Source: Ihuprevotella massiliensis
GTDB lineage: Bacteria > Bacteroidota > Bacteroidia > Bacteroidales > Bacteroidaceae
NCBI GenBank assembly: GCA_900095835.1
Contig: LT608321.1
Location: 1,988,052-2,052,051 of the forward strand
Direction of reading: 5' to 3'
DNA: 64,000 bases
The position numbers were made by a program, and so were the translations under genes. The notes below the pieces were generated by a model that was not told the DNA's origin, ran no database searches, and worked only from the letters and a program-made list of their open reading frames with translations. Shown piece by piece: positions 52,634 to 61,473 of this stretch. How positions within the stretch are numbered: the stretch's first letter is position 1; each line of letters starts with the position of its first letter.

Positions 52634-54196
52634 TTATTCGAGCACAAATTTCGGTTGTGTCACAACGTGCCAAGGCATCACGGTGATGTTGGCAGAAACG
52701 TAGGTGTCCACCTTGTCGTTTGATTCATCTGTGGGAGCCACTGGTGTGGGATGTCCTGCGGAAGTGACTTTGGTAATATTAATTTTATAGAGGTGGTTGC
52801 GCACCACACCGTAGCGTCCGTAGGCTTCGAGCTTCGGTTGTTGAGCATCACTGAAGTGGCGGATAGGGAGGAGGTAGAAGTTTTTGCCATTTTGATAAAA
52901 CTTCAAGTTGAACGCCTCAAAAGATGCTGTGCTGTTGTTGATATTAGGGTATCTGGCGTTGATGTGCTCAGCATCAGCTTTGAAGCCCTTAGGCATCTGC
53001 AAGGCGTTGTCATCCGCTGCTGATGCAGCTGCCGCTAATTTGGTTTTCAGTTGTGCCAGCGTCATGTAGGCTCCTTTGTAGTTAGCCCAAGTGCGGTCTG
53101 TGGCATTTGCTAGTTCGGGTAGTTGTTTGGGCACATAGCGCAGGCAAATCACCGCGTGCGTGGTTTGGTTTCCTCGTTGTGCATTCGCATCCATGGTGTT
53201 TTCTGTGACGTAAATGCCGCGGTCGTCTGCCCATCCACCTTGAGAGATAGGGTTGCGGTGAGGAGCTGCGGTGGTGAGTTGTTGCAAATCAGCACCAGAG
53301 AGTGCACTCATGTTGGGGTCGATAGCATAGCGCATGGCTTGTGCAGTCGTTTCCGTTTCAGGAGTGGTGGGAGCGTCTGTGGTGGCAGTGCCGTTGCTGC
53401 TGAGGGCTGGTGCAGGACGGCGCATCCAAAACATCCGCGTGTTGAGTACATCGAGGCTGTAGTCCACCATTTGAGCTTTGCCTCCTGCGGCATTGGGTGC
53501 GGTGATGTTGCTCCCAGCTTGAGGATTCACGAAGACTTTTGCCACTGAGCGTTCCAATTCTATCTTCACTGTGGCAGCGGCTCTTTCAGCTTCAGTCGCT
53601 GTCATGCGGAAGTTTTGGTCAGTGGTGAGCACCATCTTGGTGGCGGTCATGACGACACCGTCCGTCGTCACCAAATCGTTGACCGTCACTTGTGCCACGG
53701 CATCGAGCTTCGTCTTGGAATCTCCGATGTTGGTGACCTGTTTCAGTCGTGCCGTGGGGTTGGCTATAACCAGCACTTTGTACTGTTGTTTTTCTATCTT
53801 CTTCGCACGAAGGGTGATGGGCGACTGGCTGAGCGAACCGCCTACAGCATCAGCATCGCGAGCATCGAACACATGCGTCACCACATCGCTAGAGTTGTAG
53901 AAGATCACTCTCAAAGAGGTGATTTTGCGCTCTGCAGCAACTCCTGCGTAAGTGTCGCCATCGTTGGCAGCACCTACCGAACCGGCAGCGTTTCCAGCGC
54001 GTGTTGCCTCGTTGGTAGCACGCGTTGCATCGGAAGTAAAGGGAAGTTGAAGTGTAATAGACACGTAGGCTTCGTCTACGGGGGCGACAGTAGGCACAGT
54101 CACCACTTCATTGGTGGTGGAGTCGCAAGCGAAGATTGTCAGCAAAAAGCAGATGATGAAGCTAAGGTGGCAAAGAATATTGGTGGTACGTTGCAT
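52634..54196 (-). CDS. Mfa1-like fimbrillin, operon 2, first gene
   Basis: 520 residues. Lipobox LLTIFACDSTT (C24). Two TRA sites (R59 and R66; ATRATNEATRAG) lie in front of the first beta domain. Segments ITSLRVIFYNSSDVV and ERSVAKVFVNPQAG are typical of Mfa1/FimA-like proteins. The C-terminal strand DTYVSANITVMPWHVVTQPK parallels the tail of the major fimbrillin at 41094 (ILPWAVHSYEV). Codon use is ordinary, so lower expression than operon 1's fimbrillin is inferred. The predicted promoter is far upstream at 54658. Confidence 0.82.
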   Translation of the reverse strand: MQRTTNILCHLSFIICFLLTIFACDSTTNEVVTVPTVAPVDEAYVSITLQLPFTSDATRATNEATRAGNAAGSVGAANDGDTYAGVAAERKITSLRVIFYNSSDVVTHVFDARDADAVGGSLSQSPITLRAKKIEKQQYKVLVIANPTARLKQVTNIGDSKTKLDAVAQVTVNDLVTTDGVVMTATKMVLTTDQNFRMTATEAERAAATVKIELERSVAKVFVNPQAGSNITAPNAAGGKAQMVDYSLDVLNTRMFWMRRPAPALSSNGTATTDAPTTPETETTAQAMRYAIDPNMSALSGADLQQLTTAAPHRNPISQGGWADDRGIYVTENTMDANAQRGNQTTHAVICLRYVPKQLPELANATDRTWANYKGAYMTLAQLKTKLAAAASAADDNALQMPKGFKADAEHINARYPNINNSTASFEAFNLKFYQNGKNFYLLPIRHFSDAQQPKLEAYGRYGVVRNHLYKINITKVTSAGHPTPVAPTDESNDKVDTYVSANITVMPWHVVTQPKFVLE

Positions 54197-54657
54197 GAGC
54201 TATATTGAAAAGTATTGAGCAGCTCCCGAAAAGAGACGAATAGGGCGGACAGTTGTTGTGATGATGCCTCCTTTGCTTAAAGCTATTTCTAAGAGAATGG
54301 CGGCAATCGTGTAGGGTACAACACTGTCGATCATTCTTTTTGGTCTAAAAGTGCCCCTTACCTATAGGCAGTGTTAGGACACACTATGTCCTTATCTGTC
54401 TAAAGTTCAGGATAACACGGCATTTAGACCTCCCATTAAGGAAGTGCTGCAAGAAGATAGTCTTTAATGAATCCTTGTTCTCGGTCAAAGGTTGTAGCTT
54501 TGGTTCTGGGACGAGGCAAGGAGGGGCAGCGCGTCTGTTCCGCAGACTGTTTTTCAAGAGGATAGCGGGCTTTGCTAGCCTTCTTTCGGTCAAGTACTTT
54601 GACCTTTCCAGTAGGAGAGACGATCGATGCGACGATAAAAGTAGCGCACGTGCGTTG
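54197..54657 (-). other. Long 5' leader of pilus operon 2
   Basis: The gap between the predicted start of transcription (near 54650) and the fimbrillin ATG is about 450 nt. It contains the perfect inverted repeat GGTCAA-GTACT-TTGACC at 54588-54604 and a 74-codon frame with a TTG start (54436-54660) that I do not regard as a gene. A regulatory RNA structure is possible; none of the known riboswitches was recognised. Confidence 0.4.
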
Positions 54658-54685
54658 CAAAAATAGATATTTCTTAGAAAATCAA
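54658..54685 (-). promoter_or_regulatory. Promoter of pilus operon 2
   Basis: On the minus strand TTG (complement of 54683-54685), then 17 nt, then TATTTTTG (complement of 54658-54665): a good Bacteroidetes promoter. Confidence 0.6.
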
Positions 54686-55827
54686 CGGTTTTCTACTTAT
54701 AAACTTGGAAAATTTCGTATCGAGAAACTTAAGAATGTAACTTAGAGATAGCAGAACGTTCTTTTTTTCTCCAGCCTTTCGTGCAAAAGTTTCCGTGATT
54801 TTGTAGAACTGAGAGGCTTATGTTTTCTTTTGGGACTCATTTTGGGTATTTGGGTTTTCTTGTTGTTTATTCGTAAGTAGTTGGAGGTGGTTTCGGAGTG
54901 TTCGAAGAATCTGGGTGGGAGAAACGGCTTATTTTAATTGCTTTGTAGTGAAGTCTTTCTTAGGTTTTGCTTAATAAATGTATCTTTACTCCTGGTGAAG
55001 GACTTTGTCTTTAGGCTATGAATTTTGGCGTTGTTTGTGTTTTAGTTGTTTGTTTGTGAGTGTGTTAGATTGTTTTCTGACTTTGTTTTATACTTTAGAT
55101 ATGGTGGGCGTACCGCTTGTGGTGAATCGAGGTGATGAAATCCGAGGATGGTGAGAAGATGCTTGTTTGATTTTGGAAGGAATACATCCGTATTGCTGCA
55201 GTGGCTTGAAATTTGTGGACGAAGAAGAGGAAAGTGGTGCTCTGTATTTGTCTTTTTTGCGCTTGTTTTGTGTCGTAGTTTTTGATGTGGTGGAGAAAGT
55301 TTCTCTTTGTTTGTCGAAAAATAAGACTTCGGAATGTCGTCTTTGTAAGGTGTAAATATTGTGTTTAAATCGTGTATTTATTTGTGATATCTTGCGAATT
55401 TTGGGAGATGCCAGGTGGGTTTTACAACTTAAATAAAGAAGGTGATACATTTAGTTTTCGTTTTTCTCATGAATACTGCATAAGTTATCGGATATATTGT
55501 ACAGCGCTACGCGATGGAGGAGGGACAATGGAGAGAGGCAATACTAATATATTGTTGTGAGAGTTGAGAAGGGGGCGATATGATTGTTGTGCTTCGATGT
55601 TGGAAAAGTCATTCCCCTGCGAAGATTGGGATGCGTGGTCAGCGTCGTATGTGGAGAGCAAAAGGAGGAAAAAGCGAAAAAGTAGCAGATTTTCTGCATA
55701 CTAGGGTGGTAAATCCAAAAATAGTTCGTATCTTTGCAGCCGATTATAGAGTCCGATGGGGCAGATGAAGCGAGCAAAAGTGCTCCGCCTCCCGGAAAAA
55801 TCCGTTTAAATACATCATTCAACCACA
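54686..55827. other. Gene-free AT-rich region between pilus operon 2 and rplU
   Basis: About 1.1 kb, notably AT-rich on both strands with several G/T-rich runs on the plus strand. Frames up to 120 codons exist but have low-complexity composition and no recognisable motif. It ends with the rplU promoter. No tRNA or other RNA gene was recognised. Confidence 0.45.
55729..55736 (+). promoter_or_regulatory. -7 element of the rplU-rpmA promoter
   Basis: TATCTTTG about 90 nt before the rplU start. The leader contains no obvious ribosomal-protein autoregulatory site by eye. Confidence 0.55.
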
Positions 55828-56145
55828 ATGTACGCAATCGTAGAGATTAACGGTCATCAGTTCAAGGTGGAAGCAGGCAAGAAGCTCTTCGTAGACCACC
55901 TCGCAGGCGCAGAAAGCGGCGCAACTGTTGAATTCGACAAGGTTCTTCTTCTCGACAACGAAGGCCAAGTCACTGTAGGCGTCCCCACCGTAGCAGGCGC
56001 AAAAGTAGTAGCTGAAGTAGTTTCTCCCCTCGTAAAGGGTGACAAGGTGCTCATCTTCCACAAGAAGCGTCGCAAGGGCTATCGTAAGCTCAACGGCTTC
56101 CGCCATCAATTCACTGAACTTTCCATCAAGGAAGTAAAAGCTTAA
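55828..56145 (+). CDS. rplU: 50S ribosomal protein L21
   Basis: 105 residues starting [20 protein letters not shown], with the C-terminal [22 protein letters not shown] block that contacts 23S rRNA. Complete. Followed 20 bp later by rpmA in the usual order. Confidence 0.97.
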   Translation: MYAIVEINGHQFKVEAGKKLFVDHLAGAESGATVEFDKVLLLDNEGQVTVGVPTVAGAKVVAEVVSPLVKGDKVLIFHKKRRKGYRKLNGFRHQFTELSIKEVKA

Positions 56146-56165
56146 ACCCCTAAACATATCAGACA

Positions 56166-56429
56166 ATGGCACACAAAAAAGGTGTAGGTAGTTCTAAGAA
56201 CGGCCGTGAATCGGCATCACAACGTCTTGGTGTTAAAATCTGGGGCGGACAATCTTGCATCGCTGGCAACATCATAGTTCGCCAACGCGGTACTGTTCAC
56301 TATCCTGGCAAGAACGTAGGCATGGGCTCTGACCACACGCTCTTCGCTCTCGCTGATGGCGTAGTTACCTTCAAGCGTGGTCAACGCGACCGCAGCGTGG
56401 TTTCTGTAGAACCTAAGGCTGAAGCGTAA
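56166..56429 (+). CDS. rpmA: 50S ribosomal protein L27
   Basis: 87 residues, starting [20 protein letters not shown] and including [21 protein letters not shown]. The N-terminal tail reaches the peptidyl-transferase centre; there is no extra pre-sequence as found in Firmicutes. It is the second gene of rplU-rpmA and ends with a terminator. Confidence 0.97.
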   Translation: MAHKKGVGSSKNGRESASQRLGVKIWGGQSCIAGNIIVRQRGTVHYPGKNVGMGSDHTLFALADGVVTFKRGQRDRSVVSVEPKAEA

Positions 56430-56459
56430 TTGCGACCTTGGATTTTATCCAACGCACAA

Positions 56460-56490
56460 GGCTCTTTCCACTGTGGAAAGAGCCTTTTCT
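56460..56490 (+). terminator. Terminator of rplU-rpmA
   Basis: GGCTCTTTCCAC pairs with GTGGAAAGAGCC and is followed by TTTTCTTTG. It lies about 30 nt after the L27 stop. Confidence 0.85.
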
Positions 56491-56675
56491 TTGTCCTTCG
56501 CCAGTAGGTTCTTTCTGCTTTGTTCGTTGTTTCAATGACTTTGACCATGTATACTTGGGTTTGTCTGGCGATTCCCCTGTCTTTGTCCCTTCTTTCTTCG
56601 TCCTTCGCCAATACTTGGGCAACCACGTTTGTTTACCTCGCAGATTTCTCGTAATTTTGCACCAGATAGGCTGCC

Positions 56676-57377
56676 ATGCTTAGCGCGCGCCTGTCCAACG
56701 AATACTCAATCTCGCAGAGCCTCGTCGCAACTGTCGACGACGCTCCTTACCCTCTCACTAACGCATCAGTTTTGCACAACATCATTCTTGTCGACACTGC
56801 CCATCTCGATCACGTGGCATTCGACCTCATCGTTAATTTTGAGCGTATGCTCGGTCGTCAAATTTCGCAAGGCGACTTCCCCAAATGGCTCGATTGTGTG
56901 GCGCTCGACGGCGGACTCCGTCCTGGCGACCACGAAATCCGCGTTTATCTCATTCATCCCAAACAGCAGACCAGGTTGCAGCACTTCTTGCCCTGCGATT
57001 TTGCAGAAGAACTTAACGGAAAAGCCTTCCGCGATGAATTGGGAGAGTTTGCGCTCAATGCCTATGGAGTAGAAGAAATTGTGTCGCAAGAAGACTATTT
57101 CGTGCAGGTGTTTGAAGAAGTGCTGCGCGATGCAGCCTGCGAGCGCGTCATGGTGGTGGCAGATCTAGATGGCATGACCGATGAGAGTGCACATTTTGCT
57201 CAGCGCATCAAAGCCCTCTGTGCCAACCCTCCTAAGGACGACAAGGGAGCTGAGCTTCCTCGTAAAGATATCACCCTCTTCACCATGCAACCCATCATGG
57301 GGCGTGGTTTCCAACAAGAGCTTCTCGGCTATAGCTTGATGGCAGCCCTGGGCATCAACGGAAACGAAGTGCAATAA
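56676..57377 (+). CDS. Uncharacterised protein downstream of rpmA
   Basis: 233 residues, no signal peptide. Recognisable segments: ILVDTAHLDHVAFDLIVNFERMLGRQI, WLDCVALDGGLRPGDHEIRV and DITLFTMQPIMGRGFQQELLGYSLMAALG. The mixed alpha/beta order and near-universal position between ribosomal genes and others suggest a conserved Bacteroidales housekeeping protein (possibly the family I have seen labelled DUF6621, from memory only). I assign no function. Confidence 0.75.
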   Translation: MLSARLSNEYSISQSLVATVDDAPYPLTNASVLHNIILVDTAHLDHVAFDLIVNFERMLGRQISQGDFPKWLDCVALDGGLRPGDHEIRVYLIHPKQQTRLQHFLPCDFAEELNGKAFRDELGEFALNAYGVEEIVSQEDYFVQVFEEVLRDAACERVMVVADLDGMTDESAHFAQRIKALCANPPKDDKGAELPRKDITLFTMQPIMGRGFQQELLGYSLMAALGINGNEVQ

Positions 57378-57424
57378 AATAGCGATTTCTCGTCAAAGAC
57401 AGAGATCATCTCACTAGAAATCAC

Positions 57425-57432
57425 TAACTTTG
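57425..57432 (+). promoter_or_regulatory. -7 element of the saccharopine-dehydrogenase-like gene
   Basis: TAACTTTG about 95 bp before the ATG at 57528; the leader of roughly 90 nt contains no obvious structure. Confidence 0.5.
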
Positions 57433-57527
57433 CAAATAAGCTGCAAGCACATTCCATATAAGCGAGCAGCTCACAGACAATATATTTACAGATAACAATT
57501 CACAACTCACGCATAACTCAACAAGAA

Positions 57528-58733
57528 ATGGGTAAAGTTCTCATCATTGGCGCTGGTGGTGTTGCCACCGTAGCCGCTGTGAAAGTGGCCAAAAACTCCG
57601 ACGTTTTTGACGAAATCATGATTGCATCTCGCACCGTCTCCAAGTGCGAAGCCATCGCCAAACGCATTGCCGACATGGGCTTGCGCAACGACATCAAAAC
57701 TGCTCAGGTAGATGCCGACAATGTGCCCGAGTTGGTGGCGCTCTTCAAGGAGTTTCAGCCCGACTTGGTGATGAATCTTGCATTGCCTTACCAAGACCTC
57801 ACCATCATGGAGGCTTGTCTCGAAGCTGGATGTCATTATCTCGACACAGCCAACTACGAACCTAAGGACGAAGCTCACTTCGAGTATTCTTGGCAATGGG
57901 CTTATCGCGAGCGATTCGAGAAAGCAGGTCTTTGCGCCATCCTCGGTTGCGGTTTCGATCCTGGTGTCACTTCCATCTTCACCGCCTACGCTGCAAAGCA
58001 CTACTTCGACGAAATCCACTATCTCGACATCGTGGACTGCAACGCTGGTGACCACGGCAAGGCTTTTGCCACCAACTTCAACCCCGAAATCAACATCCGC
58101 GAGATCACGCAAAAGGGACTTTACTGGGAAAATGGCAAATGGGTGGAAACAGAACCTCTCGAGATTCACCAACCTCTCACCTATCCCAACGTAGGTCCTC
58201 GTGAAAGTTACCTCCTTCATCACGAAGAAATCGAGAGCCTCGTTATCAACTTCCCCACCATCAAGCGTGCACGCTTCTGGATGACCTTCGGACAAGAGTA
58301 CCTCACTCACCTCCGTGTGATCCAAAACATCGGCATGGACTCCATCGTTCCTATCAACTACGAGGGTCACATGATTCAGCCTCTCCAATTCCTCAAGGCT
58401 GTTCTCCCCAATCCTCAAGACTTGGGCGAAAACTACGAAGGCGAAACTTCTATCGGTTGCCGCATCCGTGGTATCAAGGATGGTAAGGAGCACACTTACT
58501 ATGTCTACAACAACTGTTCTCACCAAGCAGCATACGACGAAACTGGTATGCAAGGTGTGAGCTACACCACAGGTGTTCCTGCCTGCATCGGTGCTCGCCT
58601 CTTCATGCAAGGGGTGTGGAACAAGCCCGGTGTCCACAATGTGGAAGAGTTTGATCCCGATCCCTTCATGGAAGAACTCAACAAGCAAGGTCTTCCTTGG
58701 CACGAAATCCACGACGGCGATTTGGAACTCTAA
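57528..58733 (+). CDS. Saccharopine dehydrogenase-family enzyme, probable carboxynorspermidine synthase
   Basis: 401 residues. The Rossmann start KVLIIGAGGVATVAAVKVA is followed by MIASRTVSKCEAIAKRI and CGFDPGVTSIFTAYAAKHYF. The length and the NAD(P)H-binding start match carboxynorspermidine synthases (CASDH) of the saccharopine dehydrogenase superfamily, which reduce a Schiff base of aspartate semialdehyde and a diamine in an alternative polyamine pathway. Lysine-pathway saccharopine reductase is the alternative. The partner decarboxylase gene (nspC) is not in the window. Confidence 0.88.
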   Translation: MGKVLIIGAGGVATVAAVKVAKNSDVFDEIMIASRTVSKCEAIAKRIADMGLRNDIKTAQVDADNVPELVALFKEFQPDLVMNLALPYQDLTIMEACLEAGCHYLDTANYEPKDEAHFEYSWQWAYRERFEKAGLCAILGCGFDPGVTSIFTAYAAKHYFDEIHYLDIVDCNAGDHGKAFATNFNPEINIREITQKGLYWENGKWVETEPLEIHQPLTYPNVGPRESYLLHHEEIESLVINFPTIKRARFWMTFGQEYLTHLRVIQNIGMDSIVPINYEGHMIQPLQFLKAVLPNPQDLGENYEGETSIGCRIRGIKDGKEHTYYVYNNCSHQAAYDETGMQGVSYTTGVPACIGARLFMQGVWNKPGVHNVEEFDPDPFMEELNKQGLPWHEIHDGDLEL

Positions 58734-58824
58734 TCCCGTCTTTCCACTTTCCCATCTTTCTCGTGATGTTAGGCTCGTGCCCATCCGGTGGAGCAAGACT
58801 CGGAAAGTGAAATACCCCAATATC

Positions 58825-58862
58825 CAGCGCAACGGTAGTTTTCTGCCGTTGCGCTGTTTTTG
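58825..58862 (+). terminator. Terminator of the carboxynorspermidine synthase-like gene
   Basis: CAGCGCAACGGTA pairs with TGCCGTTGCGCTG around a TTTTC-type loop and is followed by TTTTTG. Confidence 0.85.
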
Positions 58863-58864
58863 AA

Positions 58865-58912
58865 GATAAAAAGGGCTTAACCCCTGCTTTTTATCACTCG
58901 AGATGATAAAAA
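58865..58912 (+). promoter_or_regulatory. Repeated GATAAAAAGGG arms upstream of the alpha-galactosidase
   Basis: Three copies of a GATAAAAAGGGG-like arm are seen: direct at 58865-58875, inverted in GCTTTTTATC (58886-58895) and direct again at 58904-58916. The last two form an inverted repeat TTTTTATCA-N7-TGATAAAAA. It lies about 35-85 bp upstream of the -7 element TATCTTTG (58948-58955), where an activator or repressor could act. The regulator is unknown. Confidence 0.55.
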
Positions 58913-58947
58913 GGGGTATAAATAGTGGAAAATAGAAATATATGTAT

Positions 58948-58955
58948 TATCTTTG
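58948..58955 (+). promoter_or_regulatory. -7 element of the alpha-galactosidase promoter
   Basis: TATCTTTG about 110 bp upstream of the chosen start codon at 59065. An earlier in-frame ATG at 58984 would give a 27-residue extension without signal-peptide character. Confidence 0.55.
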
Positions 58956-59064
58956 TCAAATAATTAGCTTTTCTTGAGCAGATATGCAGTGTGCACCAAC
59001 AAAGCGATGTTGGAAGTTACTGCGCTCTGAAAAAGTGATTAGCAATGAAACAATTTACTTTATC

Positions 59065-61254
59065 ATGAAATATTCTCCCCTATTTCTAGGCCTGAGTTTG
59101 TTTTGCAGCATGCCTGCTTTGTGCACTCAAGCCAATGCTGCTCCTATGATGCAAGCTGTCACCCACAATGTGGTGAAACTTCCCGTGTCTACTGACCCCA
59201 GTCTAGAATTCATTCCATTGAGCAGCCTCGATTTGTCGAAGATGGAAAATGGTTGGAAAGCTCCCCAAGCCAACAAGAGTATCGAAGGAAATCCCATTCG
59301 TTTGGGAAAAACCACCTATGAAAGTGGAGTAGGGGTGCACGCTCCTTCGCGCATCGTGGTAAAACTCAATGGCGCAGTGACCACTTTCCGCGCAGTGGGT
59401 GGTATTGATGCTGAAGTAGAACATCCCAACAATCCTCGCGACAAAGCGGCCATTTTGGATTATCGTGTGTTGCTCCGTGGACAAGACGGTCAAGACCAAG
59501 TGATCAAAAGCGGTTCTATGGATCGCGACTCCGAACCTATTAAGCTCGACATCGATGTGCGCAATGCGAAATATCTGATTCTCGAGGTAAACAACGGCGG
59601 TGGTCAAGGCAACTGGGGCGACCACTTCGACTGGGCAAATGCCTATTTCATCTATCGCGAGCAAAATTCTACACGTCCTGAGACGGTTTCTCCTGATGTC
59701 TTAAAGTCTCCACTCGCTTGCGCTATGGATATCTTTGCACTTCCTGGTAACCGCGTGTTGCACAAGATTGTAACTACAGATCCCTCCCTCAATATATCTG
59801 TGACCGATCTCCCCGATGGTCTGACTTGGAATGCCAAGCGTCGCGCTGTAGAAGGTATTGCGCCTGAAGCTGATGGTGTTTATAAATACACGGTTGTGAT
59901 GCAGGAAGGCAAAGGAGAGCCTTCCACTGCAAAGGCTTCCCTCACTGTTCAGAAGAACCTCCCCATGGCAAAGCCCATGATGGGATGGATTTCTTGGAAC
60001 GTGGTGCAAGATAAGATTTCCACCGATGTAGTGAAGCAAGTGTCTGATGCCATGGTGAAACAAGGACTGAAAGATGCTGGCTACAACTACCTCATCATCG
60101 ACGACCTCTGGCACGCTAAGAATCGCCATGTCGATGGCCGTCCTCAAGAAGATCCTGCCAAGTTCCCCGTAGGCATGAAGGCCACGGTGGACTATGCTCA
60201 CAGCAAGGGACTGAAATTTGGTATTTATTCCGATGCTGCCGATCGCACTTGCGCTGGCGCCTTCGGTTCGTTTGGAAAAGAGCAAATAGATGCCAAGCAA
60301 TATGCTGAGTGGGGCGTAGACTTGCTCAAATATGACTACTGCCATGCACCTGGTGATGCTGCCACCGCTCAAGTGCGCTACAAAGCTATGGGCGATGCAC
60401 TCAAAGCTTCTGGCCGCGACATCCTATTGTATATGTGTGAATGGGGTGCGCGCGAACCTTGGAAATGGGGTTCTACCACTGGATCACCCGTTTGGCGCGC
60501 CACCTACGACACTCGCGATGGATGGAACGGAGTGCAAGGTGGCATCGGCATCATCCAAAGTATTGCCGCGATGAAAGACCTCTGGCCCTATTCTGGCGTG
60601 AACCGCTTCAACGATGCCGACATGATGTGTGTGGGTATCCATGGCACGGGTAAATCGAGCAACGACCTCGTAGCAGGAAAGCCTGGCATGACACAAGATG
60701 AATATCGCACGCAGTTTGCCCTCTGGTGCATGTGGTCTTCTCCCTTGCTCCTCTCCTTCGATCTCACCAAGCCCATCACTGCAGATGACAAGAAGCTCAT
60801 GACCAATGCCGATCTCATCGCCCTTGATCAAGACGATCTCGGACAACAAGCAGAATACATCGGCACGATTGACAATATGGTCTACTTCATGAAAGACCTC
60901 GCCAATGGTGACGTTGCCATCTCTGCCACCAACATGAGTGAGAACACGAAGGAAGCTGTTTTCGACTTCTCTAAGTTCTCTGCACTCGATCCTACGGTGG
61001 ACTACTACACTTACGACTGCCAACTCCAAAAGGCGGGTGAAAACACCGTGAAGGCTATGCTCCGCACTCCTGTTCGTAAGCACGCCACTGTCGTTTATCG
61101 TCTCGGTCGCAACAAAATCACCGGTATCTCATCTGTTCCTGCCCAAAAGAACAAGAAGGCAACCGCAAATTTTGACCTCAGTGGGCGCAAAGTGGCAAAT
61201 CCCACTGCTGGACAACTCGTCATCGCTAATGGCCATCCCGAGATTGCGCAATAG
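59065..61254 (+). CDS. Secreted alpha-galactosidase, GH27 with NPCBM domain and T9SS-like tail
   Basis: 729 residues from MKYSPLFLGLSLFCSMPALC. The order is signal peptide, NPCBM-like carbohydrate-binding domain (about 45-190; YESGVGVHAPSRIVVKLNG), an Ig-like segment (about 205-295), and the GH27 catalytic barrel (about 300-610). GH27 motifs: GWISWNVV, YLIIDDLWH, KFGIYSDAADRTC, the nucleophile D424 in LLKYDYC and the acid/base D519 in RFNDADMM. After a beta domain, the tail NFDLSGRKVANPTAGQLVI parallels that of the protein at 13503. It releases alpha-galactose from glycans or glycolipids outside the cell; export by T9SS is inferred. Confidence 0.93.
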   Translation: MKYSPLFLGLSLFCSMPALCTQANAAPMMQAVTHNVVKLPVSTDPSLEFIPLSSLDLSKMENGWKAPQANKSIEGNPIRLGKTTYESGVGVHAPSRIVVKLNGAVTTFRAVGGIDAEVEHPNNPRDKAAILDYRVLLRGQDGQDQVIKSGSMDRDSEPIKLDIDVRNAKYLILEVNNGGGQGNWGDHFDWANAYFIYREQNSTRPETVSPDVLKSPLACAMDIFALPGNRVLHKIVTTDPSLNISVTDLPDGLTWNAKRRAVEGIAPEADGVYKYTVVMQEGKGEPSTAKASLTVQKNLPMAKPMMGWISWNVVQDKISTDVVKQVSDAMVKQGLKDAGYNYLIIDDLWHAKNRHVDGRPQEDPAKFPVGMKATVDYAHSKGLKFGIYSDAADRTCAGAFGSFGKEQIDAKQYAEWGVDLLKYDYCHAPGDAATAQVRYKAMGDALKASGRDILLYMCEWGAREPWKWGSTTGSPVWRATYDTRDGWNGVQGGIGIIQSIAAMKDLWPYSGVNRFNDADMMCVGIHGTGKSSNDLVAGKPGMTQDEYRTQFALWCMWSSPLLLSFDLTKPITADDKKLMTNADLIALDQDDLGQQAEYIGTIDNMVYFMKDLANGDVAISATNMSENTKEAVFDFSKFSALDPTVDYYTYDCQLQKAGENTVKAMLRTPVRKHATVVYRLGRNKITGISSVPAQKNKKATANFDLSGRKVANPTAGQLVIANGHPEIAQ

Positions 61255-61300
61255 CAGATAGTCTTTCTTTTTGCTGTCGCTCTCTAGCCACAAATAAATA

Positions 61301-61337
61301 TCACCGCTTGTGTCATTCATCTTGATGCAAGCGGTGA
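61301..61337. repeat. 37-bp hairpin direct repeat, copy 1
   Basis: TCACCGCTTG ... CAAGCGGTGA forms a 10-bp stem with a 17-nt loop, 47 bp after the alpha-galactosidase stop. The identical 37 bp recurs at 62381-62417. T-rich sequence follows at some distance (CTCTTTTTTAG). Confidence 0.85.
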
Positions 61338-61398
61338 ATTCATTCAACAGTAGAATCTCTTTTTTAGTCAATTATTTGGAGCTTTCGCATTTTCTTCT

Positions 61399-61473
61399 TA
61401 TTTTTGCAACGTGTAGAACCCGCCAAGCCTCTCAATGAAGCTCAAATCGGCGGGTCGTTTTATTTATTATAAA
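61399..61473 (+). promoter_or_regulatory. Promoter and structured leader of the Abi gene
   Basis: -7 element TATTTTTG at 61399-61406 with a possible TTG at 61375-61377. The transcribed leader can form a hairpin ACCCGCC ... GGCGGGT (61418-61456) followed by TCGTTTTATTTATT, which looks like an attenuator or intrinsic terminator ahead of the start codon at 61474. An ATG at 61435 lies inside this hairpin, which argues against it as the true start. Confidence 0.55.

Noticed and set aside
54436-54660. 74-codon leader frame before pilus operon 2
   Set aside because: Uses TTG, starts at the predicted promoter -7 element and has no recognisable motif; recorded as part of the leader.
55088-55560. Frames of 62-120 codons in the AT-rich gap
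   Set aside because: Low complexity, overlapping on both strands, with no family features.
57507-58832. 441-codon minus-strand frame opposite the carboxynorspermidine synthase-like gene
   Set aside because: Shadow of a well-supported gene on the plus strand; runs through its terminator.
61129-61371. 80-codon minus-strand frame across the first hairpin repeat
   Set aside because: Overlaps the 3' end of the alpha-galactosidase gene and a terminator-like hairpin; no support.
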